Positions 40,645 through 51,716 of a stretch of DNA of 64,000 nt are shown here, one piece after another. The translations under genes and the position numbers were made by a program. The stretch is taken from assembly GCA_002731875.1 (NCBI GenBank), contig PCCY01000028.1:1-64000 (forward strand), written 5' to 3'. Source of the stretch: Roseobacter sp. (lineage in GTDB: Bacteria > Pseudomonadota > Alphaproteobacteria > Rhodobacterales > Rhodobacteraceae). The first letter of the stretch is position 1. Every line of letters begins with the position of its first letter. Below the pieces are notes generated by a model, which worked only from the letters and a program-made list of their open reading frames with translations, searched no databases and was not told the origin of the DNA.

Positions 40645-41147
40645 GCATGTACCTCTGCGGCCATATGACCGCGTTCACCCATTATCACACGCAACGCCAA
40701 TGCTTCTCCGGGTTGAAGATCGGATAGGCCCGACTGGCGCAGCACTTCTATATGCAAGAATATATCATCGTTCCGCCCAAAGGCATTGGCAAATCCGAAC
40801 CCTTTGGATTTATCGAACCATTTGACCCGAGCAGGCTCGATCGGTATCGCGGCAACCACGTCGGGGTCCACACCGACAATATCCGACAACACTTGTGACT
40901 GAGAAGATTGGGCAGGATGCACAGCGTGTACCTGCGTCGCTTGCACCCCCCTTTCGGTCTTGTGGGCAGAAAGCTCTATGCGGGCCCCGTCGGCAACTGA
41001 ACTTTGCCCGTAGTTACGTAATACGTTAACATGTAAAAGTATGTCAGGCCCGCCACCGTCAGAGACAACGAACCCAAACCCCTTTGAAGGGTCGAACCAT
41101 TTCACCACACCTGAAATCACGGCGGTATCGTTTTCTAATTCTGACAC
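40599..41147 (-). CDS. Cold shock protein with two CSD domains
   Basis: VKWFDPSKGFGFVVSDGG and VKWFDKSKGFGFANAFG. Confidence 0.94.
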   Translation of the reverse strand: MSELENDTAVISGVVKWFDPSKGFGFVVSDGGGPDILLHVNVLRNYGQSSVADGARIELSAHKTERGVQATQVHAVHPAQSSQSQVLSDIVGVDPDVVAAIPIEPARVKWFDKSKGFGFANAFGRNDDIFLHIEVLRQSGLSDLQPGEALALRVIMGERGHMAAEVHAWETVTIQNAEQGEN

Positions 41148-41203
41148 AAATGTACCTTGGCGCTATCTAGTATTTCAAATTCGGCAGGAATGCCGCGTAT
41201 TAC

Positions 41204-41809
41204 TTACGGGTTTAATCGTGTTATCGTCCAGTTTGTGCGTTCATCCAGCCGGCGCCAGACAAAGCGGTCATGAAGACGAAACTCTCCGTCTGCCCAAAAC
41301 TCAATCTCAAGCGGCGCTATCCGGTACCCGCCCCAGAACGGTGGCCTGTCGGGATCGGTGCCCTGCCTGGCGGTAACTTTTGCGACTTCGGCCATCAGAG
41401 CCGAACGGCTTGAAAGCGGCTTTGACTGGTCCGATGCCCATGCTCCCAAACGGCTTTTCAGGGACCGTGATCGATAATACGCGTCGGCTTTCGGCCCGTC
41501 TTCTTTAGTGATCAAGCCGCGCACCCGCACCTGACGGCGCAACGACTTCCAGTGCATGACAAATGCCGCTTTGCCCGCACGGTCAAGTTCCTGCGCCTTC
41601 GCGCTGGTGTAGTTGGTATAGAAGACAAAGGCGTCTGCCTCGATCTCCTTGAGCAGCACCATCCGCGCGTTCGGCATCCCGCTTTCGTCCACGGTGGACA
41701 AGGCTATGGCATTGGGATCATTGATCTCGGCCAGTGCCGCTTCGTCCAACCACCTTTGCGAAATCTCGAATGGGTTGTCGCCGGCAAATATTCCTTTGCG
41801 CGCGTCCAT
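41204..41809 (-). CDS. pdxH: Pyridoxamine 5'-phosphate oxidase
   Basis: [43 protein letters not shown] ... [20 protein letters not shown]; start MDARKG. Confidence 0.95.
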   Translation of the reverse strand: MDARKGIFAGDNPFEISQRWLDEAALAEINDPNAIALSTVDESGMPNARMVLLKEIEADAFVFYTNYTSAKAQELDRAGKAAFVMHWKSLRRQVRVRGLITKEDGPKADAYYRSRSLKSRLGAWASDQSKPLSSRSALMAEVAKVTARQGTDPDRPPFWGGYRIAPLEIEFWADGEFRLHDRFVWRRLDERTNWTITRLNP

Positions 41810-42041
41810 GATGCGTTTCAGCCTACCCTCTTTTGATGTTAGATCGGTCAATTGTAGAAAGTGCCTACAATAAATGACACAGACAAATACTAAATGACAC
41901 AGGCAAACAACGCAAAATAGCACATTTTGACAAATTGCACCTCTGAATTGCAGATGTGCATCTAACGGAGCAGTCTTGATGCCCACCAGGCAATAGATTA
42001 GACCACATCCTAGGCCAATAAATATAGTCGAAGGAATAGAG

Positions 42042-42848
42042 ATGGCAAATGACCTGATGGCGGGAAAACGTGGGCTTATCATGGGCCTTGCCAACGACAA
42101 GTCGATTGCCTGGGGCATCGCGCGCAGTCTTGCTGATGCAGGTGCCGAGCTTGCCTTCTCTTATCAGGGCGACGCCCTGAAAAGACGCGTTGATCCGTTG
42201 GCTGCTCAATTAGGCAGCAACCTGGTGCTGCCCTGCGACGTCGGATCGGAAGAATCGATTGATGCGTTGTTCGAAACGTTGAAGGAAAGCTGGGAAAGTC
42301 TGGATTTTATCGTTCACGCCATCGGGTTTTCGGACAAGAATGAGCTGCGCGGCCGCTATGTCGACACCACGCGGGCCAATTTTGCGATGTCTATGGATAT
42401 CTCGGTCTATTCGTTCACGGCGGTCATGCAGCGCGCCGAAAAGATGATGACGAATGGTGGCAGCGCGCTGACCCTGACCTATTACGGTGCGGAAAAGGTC
42501 ATGCCACATTACAACGTCATGGGCCTGGCAAAGGCGGCGCTGGAGGCGTCGGTGAAATATCTGGCCGAAGACCTTGGCAAGGATGGGATCCGGGTCAACG
42601 CGATAAGTGCCGGGCCGATCAAGACCTTGGCCGCCTCGGGGATCGGCGACTTTCGCTATATCATGAAGTGGAACGAATATAATTCACCGCTGCGGCGCAA
42701 CGTGACGATCGACGATGTCGGCAAATCCGCCTTGTTCCTGCTCAGCGATCTGGGGTCCGGCACCACCGGAGAGAACCTGCATGTCGACGCAGGATATCAT
42801 GTTGTCGGCATGAAAGCTGTAGACGCGCCCGATATGGCCAAGGAGTAA
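42042..42848 (+). CDS. fabI: Enoyl-[acyl-carrier-protein] reductase (NADH)
   Basis: [68 protein letters not shown]. Confidence 0.96.
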   Translation: MANDLMAGKRGLIMGLANDKSIAWGIARSLADAGAELAFSYQGDALKRRVDPLAAQLGSNLVLPCDVGSEESIDALFETLKESWESLDFIVHAIGFSDKNELRGRYVDTTRANFAMSMDISVYSFTAVMQRAEKMMTNGGSALTLTYYGAEKVMPHYNVMGLAKAALEASVKYLAEDLGKDGIRVNAISAGPIKTLAASGIGDFRYIMKWNEYNSPLRRNVTIDDVGKSALFLLSDLGSGTTGENLHVDAGYHVVGMKAVDAPDMAKE

Positions 42849-42852
42849 CGTC

Positions 42853-43365
42853 ATGAGCAAGGATGCCTCGAGGTTGCCCCACGAGAAGGGCTTTCACATC
42901 AGTTGGGACCAGATACACCGTGACAGCCGGGCGCTGGCCTGGCGGCTTGACGGCATGGGCCCCGACAATGGCGGATGGCGCGCCGTGGTCGCGATCACCC
43001 GCGGCGGCATGGCCCCCGCAATGATCGCCGCGCGCGAGCTCGACATAAGAACCGTCGATACCATTTCGATCAAGTCATATGACCACCAGGATCAGTCGGA
43101 AGCGGTCGTTCTCAAGTCGCCAGATCGGGAACTTATGGGCGATGGAACCGGCATTCTGGTGATTGATGACCTTGTCGATTCAGGTAAGACGCTTGAAGTC
43201 GTGCGCCGGATGTATCCCAACGCGCATCTGGCGACTGTCTATGCCAAACCCAAGGGACGGCCGCAGGTCGATACCTTTATCACCGAGGTCAGTCAGGACA
43301 CCTGGATATTCTTTCCATGGGACATGGCGTTGCAATATGTAGAACCCTACCGCGGCAAGGACTGA
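42853..43365 (+). CDS. gpt: Xanthine phosphoribosyltransferase
   Basis: [53 protein letters not shown]. Confidence 0.9.
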   Translation: MSKDASRLPHEKGFHISWDQIHRDSRALAWRLDGMGPDNGGWRAVVAITRGGMAPAMIAARELDIRTVDTISIKSYDHQDQSEAVVLKSPDRELMGDGTGILVIDDLVDSGKTLEVVRRMYPNAHLATVYAKPKGRPQVDTFITEVSQDTWIFFPWDMALQYVEPYRGKD

Positions 43366-43497
43366 CGCAGTATCAAAAAAGATTTGTGCCTTCGGCGAGG
43401 ATTTCAGACCATTTGGAAGCCGGGGCTGTTCCGCTTTTCCATGTGATGCTGCATTGAGTGTCGCTGATATGTGCCAGTCTTTAGGAGGACCCACCGA

Positions 43498-44664
43498 ATG
43501 TCGACGCGTACCGCTGCAACTTTCTCTCCGCCCGTAATGGAAGCGCGTCGGTGGCTGGCGGGGGTCGTTTTTCCGGATGACCGCCCCTTGATCAACGTCA
43601 GCCAGGCGGCCCCGGTCGAGCCTCCGCCTCGGGAGATGCGGCAAGTCATGGCGGATATTGCGCTTAACCGCGATGACGCGCATCTTTATGGTCCGGTGTT
43701 GGGGTTGCCGGAGCTGCGCAGTGAACTGGCGTCGCAGATTTCCGCGCATTATGCGGGCCCCGTGCGCGCCGCGCAGACCGCGATTACTTCGGGGTGCAAT
43801 CAGGCGTTCGCGGCGGCAGTCGCCAGCTTATGTTCAGAGGGCGACGAGATCATCATACCGACGCCGTGGTACTTCAACCACAAGATGTGGTTGGACATGT
43901 CGGGCGTGGCCGCGGTACCGTTGCCCGCGGGAGCGGGCATGCTGCCCGATCCCGAACAGGCCGCGGCGCTGATCACTCGCCGGACCCGCGCCATAGCGCT
44001 TGTCACCCCGAACAATCCCACCGGTGCAGAATACCCTGAAGGGTTGGTGCAGGCATTTGTCGATCTGGCGCGGGACCGCGGCATCGCGCTTATCCTGGAT
44101 GAAACCTATCGGGATTTCGACAGCCGATCGGGGCCGCCCCATCGCCTGTTCCAGGACCCTGACTGGGACGATAATCTGATACACCTTTATTCGTTCTCCA
44201 AGGCCTATCGCTTGACCGGGCACCGGGTCGGCGCGATTGCTGCTTCGGAAACGCGGTTGGCCGAGGTCGAAAAATTCCTTGATACGGTCGCCATATGCCC
44301 CAGCCAGATCGGCCAGCATGCCGCACTTTGGGGGATGCAAAACCTAGGCCGGTGGCTGGCGGGCGAACGCCAAGAGATTTTAGCCCGCCGCCAAGCCATC
44401 ACCGACAATATGCCCGCGCTCACCGCCAATGGCTGGAAACTGTTGGGCTTGGGCGGCTATTTCGCCTATGTCGAGCATCCGTTTCCCGAAAGCTCGGGAG
44501 AACTGGCACCGCGCATGGTCCGTGATGCGGGTGTGTTGTCCCTGCCCGGCACCATGTTCACCCCCGTAGGGGACGTAACCGGCCAACGTCAGTTGCGCTT
44601 GGCATTCGCCAATCTGGATGTCGCCGGCATAGGGGTGCTGTTTGATCGTCTGTCACAGCTTTAA
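43498..44664 (+). CDS. PLP-dependent aminotransferase
   Basis: LINVSQAAPVEPPP, TPNNPTGAEYPEGLVQ, YSFSKAYRLTGHRVGAI. Confidence 0.92.
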   Translation: MSTRTAATFSPPVMEARRWLAGVVFPDDRPLINVSQAAPVEPPPREMRQVMADIALNRDDAHLYGPVLGLPELRSELASQISAHYAGPVRAAQTAITSGCNQAFAAAVASLCSEGDEIIIPTPWYFNHKMWLDMSGVAAVPLPAGAGMLPDPEQAAALITRRTRAIALVTPNNPTGAEYPEGLVQAFVDLARDRGIALILDETYRDFDSRSGPPHRLFQDPDWDDNLIHLYSFSKAYRLTGHRVGAIAASETRLAEVEKFLDTVAICPSQIGQHAALWGMQNLGRWLAGERQEILARRQAITDNMPALTANGWKLLGLGGYFAYVEHPFPESSGELAPRMVRDAGVLSLPGTMFTPVGDVTGQRQLRLAFANLDVAGIGVLFDRLSQL

Positions 44665-44730
44665 CCGGCTCTTGCCCCTGTGCGGCGCACCGCATAGACA
44701 GGTCCAAACGTGCGTGTAAGGGATAAGACA

Positions 44731-46575
44731 ATGAAAGCCAAAGGTAACAGCATCACGAAAACCGCAGTCTGGGGGCTGATGGGCCTTTTGGTGTTGGGTC
44801 TGGGTGGCTTTGGCGCAGTGAGTTTCACCGGCAACATACGCACCGTTGGCACCGTCGGCGACAAGCCGATTTCGGTCGATCAGTATGCACGAGAGCTGCA
44901 ACAGCAAATCCGCGCCATCGAAGCACAGACCAACGAGCCGTTGAGCTTTCAACAAGCGCAGACCATCGGCCTTGACCGCGCCGTGTTGCAGCGGCTTGTG
45001 CGGTTGCGGGCTTTGGATAACGAGGCCGATCAAATGGGCCTGTCGATCGGCGATGAGAACCTGCGCGAACGGATCGTGGAAATATCGTCCTTTCAGGGAA
45101 TCGACGGAAAGTTTGACCGCGAGGGATATCGCTATGCGCTTCAGCAAGCAGGGCTGAGCGAAGCCGCCTTCGAGATATCCTTGCGCGAGGAAGCCGGGCG
45201 CGCGCTGTTGCAGCAAGCGATCACCGCTGGCGTCGACATGCCGTCGGTGTATGCCAACACCCTGATCAACTATGTCGCTGAAAAGCGCAGTTTTACCTGG
45301 GCCAAACTGACGCAGGATGATTTGACCACGCCGCTTGGCGAGCCGACCGACGAAGAGCTCAAGACCTACTACGACGATAACGCCGGGATGTTCATGCTTC
45401 CGGCAAGCAAATCCATCACCTATGTCACGTTGTCACCGCAAGATTTGCTGGACGAGGTGGAGGTCAGCGACGAAGAACTGCGACAGGCCTATGACGATCG
45501 TTCCTCAGAGTACAACCAACCCGAGCGTCGGTTGGTAGAGCGATTGGTTTTCCAGAATCAGGAGGCAGCGGATCAGGCAGCCGCAGCCCTTGAGGTCGGA
45601 GGCACTACGTTTGAAACCCTGGTCGAGGAGCGCGGTCTGGCGCTTGCAGATATCGACATGGGGGACGTCAGCAAAGACGAACTCGGGGCGGCAGGAGACA
45701 GCGTTTTCGCAGCTCAGGTAACTGATATCGTCGGGCCTGTGCCTACCAACCTGGGACCGGCCCTGTTTCGGGTAAATGGTGTATTACCTGCGCTGGAGAC
45801 CTCGTTCGAGGAGGCGCGCCCGACGTTGCAGCAAGATCTGGCCGCAGACCGTGCCGGACGCCTGGTCGAGGTCAAGGCCCGCGAACTTGATGACCAGCTT
45901 GCAGGGGGTGCCAGCCTTGAGCAGATCGCCGAGGACAGCAAGATGACCCTTCACACCATAGAGTGGACCCAGGACAGCACCGAGGATATTGCCGCCTATG
46001 CGGGGTTCCGCGAAGCGGCCGCGGGGCTGAAGGAAAGCGACTTTCCGAAAATCAGCCAGCTGGATGACGGCAGCATCTATGCGATGCGCCTTGATGGCAC
46101 CAAGCCCGAACGTCCGAACCCGTTCGAAGACGCTCGGGATCTGGTCAAAGCCGACTGGATGGCAGACCAGCTTATCGCGGCGTTGACCGCCCAAGCCAAA
46201 ACGCTGCAAAAGCAGCTGGTCGATGGGGCCGATTTCGAAGCTGTCGGTCTGACACCCACAATCACCGAGGGACAGACCCGCGACGCGTTCATCGAGGGTG
46301 CGCCCGAAGCTTTCATGTCCGAGGTATTCAAGGCAACGCCGGGTGACGTTCAGGTGGTCGAGGGTGACGACAGCGTGGTTCTGGTGCGGCTTGATGATAT
46401 TTCTCAGCCGGATGAGAACGCCAAGACGCAGCAGCTTCTTGAACAGTTGGGTACCCAATTGAACACCCAGCTCGCCGATGATGTATTTGCGCTTTATGCG
46501 GCGGATGTCGTGCGCCGATCCAGCCCGCAGATTGATCAGCAAGCGATCAACGCGGTTCATGTGAATTTCCCATAA
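44731..46575 (+). CDS. Peptidylprolyl isomerase PpiD-like (SurA N-terminal domain)
   Basis: N-terminal TM anchor, VGDKPISVDQYARELQQQIRAIEAQ; about 614 aa. Confidence 0.87.
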   Translation: MKAKGNSITKTAVWGLMGLLVLGLGGFGAVSFTGNIRTVGTVGDKPISVDQYARELQQQIRAIEAQTNEPLSFQQAQTIGLDRAVLQRLVRLRALDNEADQMGLSIGDENLRERIVEISSFQGIDGKFDREGYRYALQQAGLSEAAFEISLREEAGRALLQQAITAGVDMPSVYANTLINYVAEKRSFTWAKLTQDDLTTPLGEPTDEELKTYYDDNAGMFMLPASKSITYVTLSPQDLLDEVEVSDEELRQAYDDRSSEYNQPERRLVERLVFQNQEAADQAAAALEVGGTTFETLVEERGLALADIDMGDVSKDELGAAGDSVFAAQVTDIVGPVPTNLGPALFRVNGVLPALETSFEEARPTLQQDLAADRAGRLVEVKARELDDQLAGGASLEQIAEDSKMTLHTIEWTQDSTEDIAAYAGFREAAAGLKESDFPKISQLDDGSIYAMRLDGTKPERPNPFEDARDLVKADWMADQLIAALTAQAKTLQKQLVDGADFEAVGLTPTITEGQTRDAFIEGAPEAFMSEVFKATPGDVQVVEGDDSVVLVRLDDISQPDENAKTQQLLEQLGTQLNTQLADDVFALYAADVVRRSSPQIDQQAINAVHVNFP

Positions 46576-46587
46576 GCTAGGCTGCCC

Positions 46588-48102
46588 ATGACCCTGACCC
46601 CCGATTTTGACAGCTTTGCCGCAGGGTATGCAGCGGGCAAGAACCAGATTGTCTATACCCGGCTGGCCGCAGATCTGGACACGCCGGTGTCCTTGATGCT
46701 CAAGCTGACCGGTGCTGCGCAGAATGCCTTTGTGCTGGAATCCGTGACGGGCGGCGAGGTTCGTGGACGCTATTCTATCATCGGCATGAAACCGGACCTG
46801 ATCTGGCGCTGTCGCGGCACCGCATCGGCGGTTAACCGTGCCGCACGATATGATGCCGACGCCTTTGAAGATGCACCAGGCGATCCGTTGGATGCCTTGC
46901 GTGCCTTGATCGCGGAATCGCGGATCGATCTTCCCGGTGACCTGCCTCAGGCCGCGGCCGGTCTGTTTGGCTATCTGGGGTATGACATGATCCGGCTGAT
47001 CGAACACCTGCCGAATGTGAACCCCGATCCATTGGGGTTGCCCGATGCCATGATGGTGCGCCCGTCGGTCATTGCCGTGTTGGACGGGGTAAAGGGCGAG
47101 GTCACGATCGTGTCCCCCGCCTGGGTGTCTGACGGTCAATCCGCCAAAGCTGCTTATGCGCAGGCCGCAGAGCGCGTGATGGACGCGGTACGCGATCTCG
47201 AACGGTCGATGCCGGGTGCCAGTCGTGATTTGGGCGAAGCACATGAAGAATCGTCGCCGGTAAGCAACTTTACCCGCGAGGAATATAAATCGGCAGTCGA
47301 AAAGGCGCGAGAGTATATAGTCGCGGGTGACATATTTCAGGTGGTCCCCTCGCAACGATGGGCGCAGGGGTTTTCGCAACCACCTTTCGCACTTTACCGC
47401 AGCCTTCGGCGGACCAACCCGTCGCCCTTCATGTTTTATTTCAACTTCGGCGATTTTCACGTGGTCGGGGCCAGTCCGGAAATCCTGGTGCGGGTGTTTG
47501 GCAACGAAATAACCATTCGCCCCGTGGCAGGCACACGCCGCCGCGGAGCCACCCCCGAAGAAGACCGCGCGCTTGAAGCAGACCTCCTGGCGGACCAGAA
47601 AGAACTGGCGGAGCACCTTATGCTGCTGGACCTCGGTCGTAACGACGTCGGCCGCGTCGCCAAGATCGGCACCGTACGCCCGACCGAAGAATTCATCGTC
47701 GAACGCTATAGCCACGTCATGCATATTGTATCGAACGTGGTGGGCGAACTGCGTGAAGACCGCGATGCGTTGGATGCGTTCTTTGCCGGTATGCCAGCCG
47801 GAACGGTTTCAGGTGCCCCCAAGGTCCGGGCGATGGAAATTATCGACGAGCTTGAGCCGGAAAAGCGCGGGCTCTATGGCGGCGGCGTCGGGTACTTCAG
47901 TGCTGGCGGCGACATGGACATGTGCATCGCTTTGCGCACCGCCGTGATCAAGGACAATACCTTGTATATTCAGGCAGGTGGTGGCGTTGTTTACGACAGT
48001 GACCCCGAAGCCGAATACATGGAAACGGTCCATAAATCCGATGCGATCCGCCGTGCCGCGGCTGATGCTGCGCGGTTTGCCGGCCAAGGGAACACCTCAT
48101 AA
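46588..48102 (+). CDS. trpE: Anthranilate synthase component I
   Basis: NPSPFMFYFNFGDFHVVGASPEILVRV, RPVAGTRRRGATPEED, HIVSNVVGELREDRDALDAFFAGMPAGTVSGAPKVRAME. Confidence 0.97.
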   Translation: MTLTPDFDSFAAGYAAGKNQIVYTRLAADLDTPVSLMLKLTGAAQNAFVLESVTGGEVRGRYSIIGMKPDLIWRCRGTASAVNRAARYDADAFEDAPGDPLDALRALIAESRIDLPGDLPQAAAGLFGYLGYDMIRLIEHLPNVNPDPLGLPDAMMVRPSVIAVLDGVKGEVTIVSPAWVSDGQSAKAAYAQAAERVMDAVRDLERSMPGASRDLGEAHEESSPVSNFTREEYKSAVEKAREYIVAGDIFQVVPSQRWAQGFSQPPFALYRSLRRTNPSPFMFYFNFGDFHVVGASPEILVRVFGNEITIRPVAGTRRRGATPEEDRALEADLLADQKELAEHLMLLDLGRNDVGRVAKIGTVRPTEEFIVERYSHVMHIVSNVVGELREDRDALDAFFAGMPAGTVSGAPKVRAMEIIDELEPEKRGLYGGGVGYFSAGGDMDMCIALRTAVIKDNTLYIQAGGGVVYDSDPEAEYMETVHKSDAIRRAAADAARFAGQGNTS

Positions 48103-49142
48103 TGCCCAACCAAGCCCCTTTTGAAATTTCGGATCAAAAGGTTGTTCCGGGGACAAGGGCGCAGATCGACCTCCCGATTTCCACTCTGCCCGATCATACA
48201 CCTGTCGGCCTGTCGCTAGAGGTCGTTCACGGCAAACGCCAGGGCCCGACGATGTTTGTCAGTGCCGCTGTGCATGGCGACGAATTGATCGGAGTCGAAA
48301 TCGTCCGCCGGCTGTTGCGCGCCCCCCAGCTCAAATCATTACGAGGCACGCTGCTGGTGATACCGGTGGTCAACTCGTTCGGGTTTCTGAACCGGTCGCG
48401 CTATCTGCCCGACCGGCGCGATTTGAACCGGTGTTTTCCGGGGCATCCGTCTGGGTCACTGGGATCTCGACTGGCGCATATCTTTCTGAACGAAGTCGTG
48501 CTGCGTTGCGATTTCGGCATCGACCTGCATTCGGCAGCGATCCACCGCACCAACCTGCCTCAGGTGCGCATTTCACCCTCTGATCCAGTGACGCGCCGTA
48601 TGGCAATCAACTTTGCCGCACCGGTGGTGCTGACATCGCCGCTGCGCGATGGATCGTTGCGCGCCGTCGCGGCGGCCAAGGGAACACCGGTTTTGCTGTA
48701 CGAAGCGGGTGAAGGGCTGCGGTTCGATGAAATGGCCGTGCGGGCCGGCGTGGCAGGTATTCTGCGGGTGATGCGGGCCGAAGACATGTTGCCCGCCAAA
48801 GGTATCGCGTCGTCGCGCCGTCAGCCCCATGTCTGCTCGAGCTCCAGTTGGTTGCGTGCCCCCGTTGGAGGTCTCTTGCGTACCTTTCGCGCTGAAGGCG
48901 AAACAGTCGCGGCCGGCGACGCACTGGCCACTGTATCCGACCCGTTTGGAAAGACAGAAACGGACATCGTTGCACCGCATGACGGCATCCTGATCGGTCG
49001 TGCCATTCTGCCGGTGGTCAACGAGGGTGACGCGGTGTTTCACCTGGCCAAGTTGTTACCACGGGCCGTGGCAAATACCGTAGAGGACATGATCACGCAG
49101 CTTGAAAGCGATCCCCTTTTTGACGAGGACGAGATTATCTAG
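48102..49142 (+). CDS. Succinylglutamate desuccinylase/aspartoacylase family protein
   Basis: FVSAAVHGDELIGVEIVRRLL, RDLNRCFPG, GIDLHSAAIHRTNLPQVR. Confidence 0.9.
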   Translation: MPNQAPFEISDQKVVPGTRAQIDLPISTLPDHTPVGLSLEVVHGKRQGPTMFVSAAVHGDELIGVEIVRRLLRAPQLKSLRGTLLVIPVVNSFGFLNRSRYLPDRRDLNRCFPGHPSGSLGSRLAHIFLNEVVLRCDFGIDLHSAAIHRTNLPQVRISPSDPVTRRMAINFAAPVVLTSPLRDGSLRAVAAAKGTPVLLYEAGEGLRFDEMAVRAGVAGILRVMRAEDMLPAKGIASSRRQPHVCSSSSWLRAPVGGLLRTFRAEGETVAAGDALATVSDPFGKTETDIVAPHDGILIGRAILPVVNEGDAVFHLAKLLPRAVANTVEDMITQLESDPLFDEDEII

Positions 49143-49160
49143 CGGTTCGCAACGTCTGCT

Positions 49161-50975
49161 TCATTCAGTCATCTGGCTTTGCAACACCGCTGAAATCGGT
49201 GCCAGCGCAACCTGGCTTGCCCGATCCTGCAAGCCCCAAACCAGTAGCGCAGAGATCGTTTCGGGACGCATCCGTCCCAGCATGATCACCGATCCTTCTA
49301 TGCCTGCCTTGAATGCTGCCTGGTCCAAAAAGCGGCGGATTACCGTCGGCGTCTGATCCTTGCTGTCAAAGTCCCGAAAGATCGCCGCGGCGGGTACGCC
49401 GTTCTTGACTGCCAGCTTGGGCATGGTGTTCAGCCCCTTGTCCTGCGTGACAAGCCCGTATCCGCCCTGCTCAAGGATCGCCGTGACCTGATCTGCGACT
49501 TCGCGGTTCGGCTGAAGGCCCGTGCGGTTTCCTTCCAGCACGCCGACGACTTCGGGCATTCGGGCGAACGCGACCCCTAACGTCGTTTCCGCATCGGCGG
49601 GCCGGGCGCCTTCAGGCAAATCGACCATTGCCAAGACCTCGAAACCCTCGTCGCGATAAATGCGCATGCGCTCTGCCGCGTCCGGAAGGGACACGTCAAC
49701 GGCAAAGCTGATCGAATAGGGAAAACTGCGCAGTGCGGCAATTCCTACCTCGCCCCCATCAAGGTCGCTGCCGGAGTCCATCAACAAGATGCCCATCAGC
49801 GGTTTGTCTTCGGGATTGGCGAAGGGTTGGCTGTAGCGTTTGATCGCGCGCGCCCCACCTGCGGTCGCTTGCGGCGTGACGGTCGGCGCGGTCTCGGCTG
49901 ACAAAGCCGTTGGCAGGCGGTTGACCGTCACCCCGGTGTCGCGGTCCGATGTGATCGAAGCCGGTGCACCGATGGTCGGGCGTCCTTGGGTATCCACCGG
50001 GTCGGGCGCAACAGTCGGGGCGCGAAGCGCGCCGTCATCGGCCAGGTTTGCACGGTCGGACACGGGCGCGTCTACTGCTACACCAGGCGAAGCGTCAGGT
50101 GTAGCGTCACGCGCCGGGACAGGTGCCGCGGGTTCTGTCAGAACTGCCACGGCGTCAGGTGCAGAAGGTTCCATCGGGGCGAGTGCCATCGGGTTGGGCA
50201 AGACGGGGGCGTCCGAGCCAATGACGGGCAAGTTGGTTTCGGGCGCGCTCGACGGCGTCGGGCGTTCGATGTTGCGCGTCGCGTCGGGTAATACTCTGGG
50301 GGCGGTAACCTGCGGCTGCATGGCCGTGTCAGGTGCAACTGCAACGGTCCCCTGCGGTGTCACCATGTTGCCTGGTGGGGCCACCTTTGAACTGCGAACC
50401 GCCGTTTTTTCCGTCAGATCGTCAGACATCAATTCCTGAGTAAGCGTATCAAGCGGCGGCACCGAGGCTTCGGGTGCTTCTTGCGACGCATCTATATCGT
50501 TTGCAATCGCTGCAACGACCTCGCTTTGCGTGGTTTCGGCAACCTGGTTTGAAATTTCCTCGGGGGCCTGCGCGTTTTCCGCAGGCGCGCGATCACCGGA
50601 AGGAGCGTCGGGGGCTATAGTTACGGCGGGGTTGACAGGTTCAGCGGTTTCCTCGGATGCAGCTTGCTCGGCGGCGGCCGCAGGCGCGACGGGTTTGATC
50701 GGTTCGTCGTCTGCCGCAGGCGTGGCAGGTTCGACCGGTTCGGCAGGTTGGACCGGTTCGGCGGGTTTTACCGGTTCGGCGGGTTTTACCGGTTCGGCGG
50801 GTTTTACCGGGACAATCGGGTCTGACACGTCGCGATCGGTTCGGACAGGACCGTCGGCTTTCACCTCGGCTTGTTCCAGCGTCGGGCCCATCGGTATCAA
50901 AAACGACACAAAACCGGCCACGACAACACTGAAGACGCCACCAATCAGGATGCCAGCAATGAATCCGCGTGCCAT
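49161..50975 (-). CDS. Divergent polysaccharide deacetylase family protein with Pro/Glu-rich repeat linker
   Basis: PLMGILLMDSGSDLDGGEVGIAALRSFPYSISFAVD, GYGLVTQDKGLNT; N-terminal TM; VKPAEP repeats. Confidence 0.82.
   Translation of the reverse strand: MARGFIAGILIGGVFSVVVAGFVSFLIPMGPTLEQAEVKADGPVRTDRDVSDPIVPVKPAEPVKPAEPVKPAEPVQPAEPVEPATPAADDEPIKPVAPAAAAEQAASEETAEPVNPAVTIAPDAPSGDRAPAENAQAPEEISNQVAETTQSEVVAAIANDIDASQEAPEASVPPLDTLTQELMSDDLTEKTAVRSSKVAPPGNMVTPQGTVAVAPDTAMQPQVTAPRVLPDATRNIERPTPSSAPETNLPVIGSDAPVLPNPMALAPMEPSAPDAVAVLTEPAAPVPARDATPDASPGVAVDAPVSDRANLADDGALRAPTVAPDPVDTQGRPTIGAPASITSDRDTGVTVNRLPTALSAETAPTVTPQATAGGARAIKRYSQPFANPEDKPLMGILLMDSGSDLDGGEVGIAALRSFPYSISFAVDVSLPDAAERMRIYRDEGFEVLAMVDLPEGARPADAETTLGVAFARMPEVVGVLEGNRTGLQPNREVADQVTAILEQGGYGLVTQDKGLNTMPKLAVKNGVPAAAIFRDFDSKDQTPTVIRRFLDQAAFKAGIEGSVIMLGRMRPETISALLVWGLQDRASQVALAPISAVLQSQMTE
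50749..50812 (-). repeat. 18-bp in-frame tandem repeat encoding VKPAEP
   Basis: GGCGGGTTTTACCGGTTC repeated with perfect copies inside the deacetylase CDS. Confidence 0.9.
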
Positions 50976-51134
50976 ATTATGATCGCTCCTGTTTTTGTTC
51001 CGGATTGCGTGGCTCTGGGGCCACCTGCCCTTGACGATGGGTCTTAAGCCTGAACATGTACTGCCCAACGTTATACCGCGTTTTTGCGCAGTTCCTCTAG
51101 CCCTAAACCCAGCCTCAATACAAAGAATTACCAA

Positions 51135-51716
51135 ATGCTGCTGCTGATAGATAATTACGACAGTTTCACCTATAACCTCGTTCACTATCTGGGCGACCTG
51201 GGGGCCGAGGTCGACATCCGCCGCAATGACGCAATCGACGTGCAGGCGGCGATGGCGCTGAACCCTGCGGGTATCATTCTATCGCCGGGGCCATGCGACC
51301 CTGACCAGGCGGGTATCTGTCTGGCCCTGACGGCGGCTGCGGCAGAAACGCATACCCCTTTGTTAGGAGTTTGCCTGGGGCATCAGACGCTGGGGCAAGC
51401 TTTTGGTGGCAAGGTCGTTCGGGCCAATGATATCGTGCATGGCAAGATGGGCCAGATGCACCACAAGGGCCGTGGCATTTTTGCGGGCCTCCCCTCACCC
51501 TTCGCGGCGACGCGCTATCATTCACTGGTTGTCGACCGCGCCACCCTGCCTGACTGCCTCGAGGTCACGGCAGAACTTGAAGACGGTACGATTATGGGAT
51601 TGCAGCACCGTGACCTGCCGTTGCACGGGGTGCAGTTCCACCCTGAATCGATCCGATCCGAACACGGGCACAAGATGCTGCAAAACTTTCTGAACGATAT
51701 AAAGGTGCCGGCATGA
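51135..51716 (+). CDS. trpG: Anthranilate synthase component II (glutamine amidotransferase)
   Basis: [51 protein letters not shown]. Confidence 0.97.
   Translation: MLLLIDNYDSFTYNLVHYLGDLGAEVDIRRNDAIDVQAAMALNPAGIILSPGPCDPDQAGICLALTAAAAETHTPLLGVCLGHQTLGQAFGGKVVRANDIVHGKMGQMHHKGRGIFAGLPSPFAATRYHSLVVDRATLPDCLEVTAELEDGTIMGLQHRDLPLHGVQFHPESIRSEHGHKMLQNFLNDIKVPA

Noticed and set aside
45784-47724. 646-aa minus-strand ORF antisense to ppiD/trpE
   Set aside because: Lies opposite two confidently assigned genes; long antisense ORFs are common in GC-rich DNA and the translation shows no recognisable domain.
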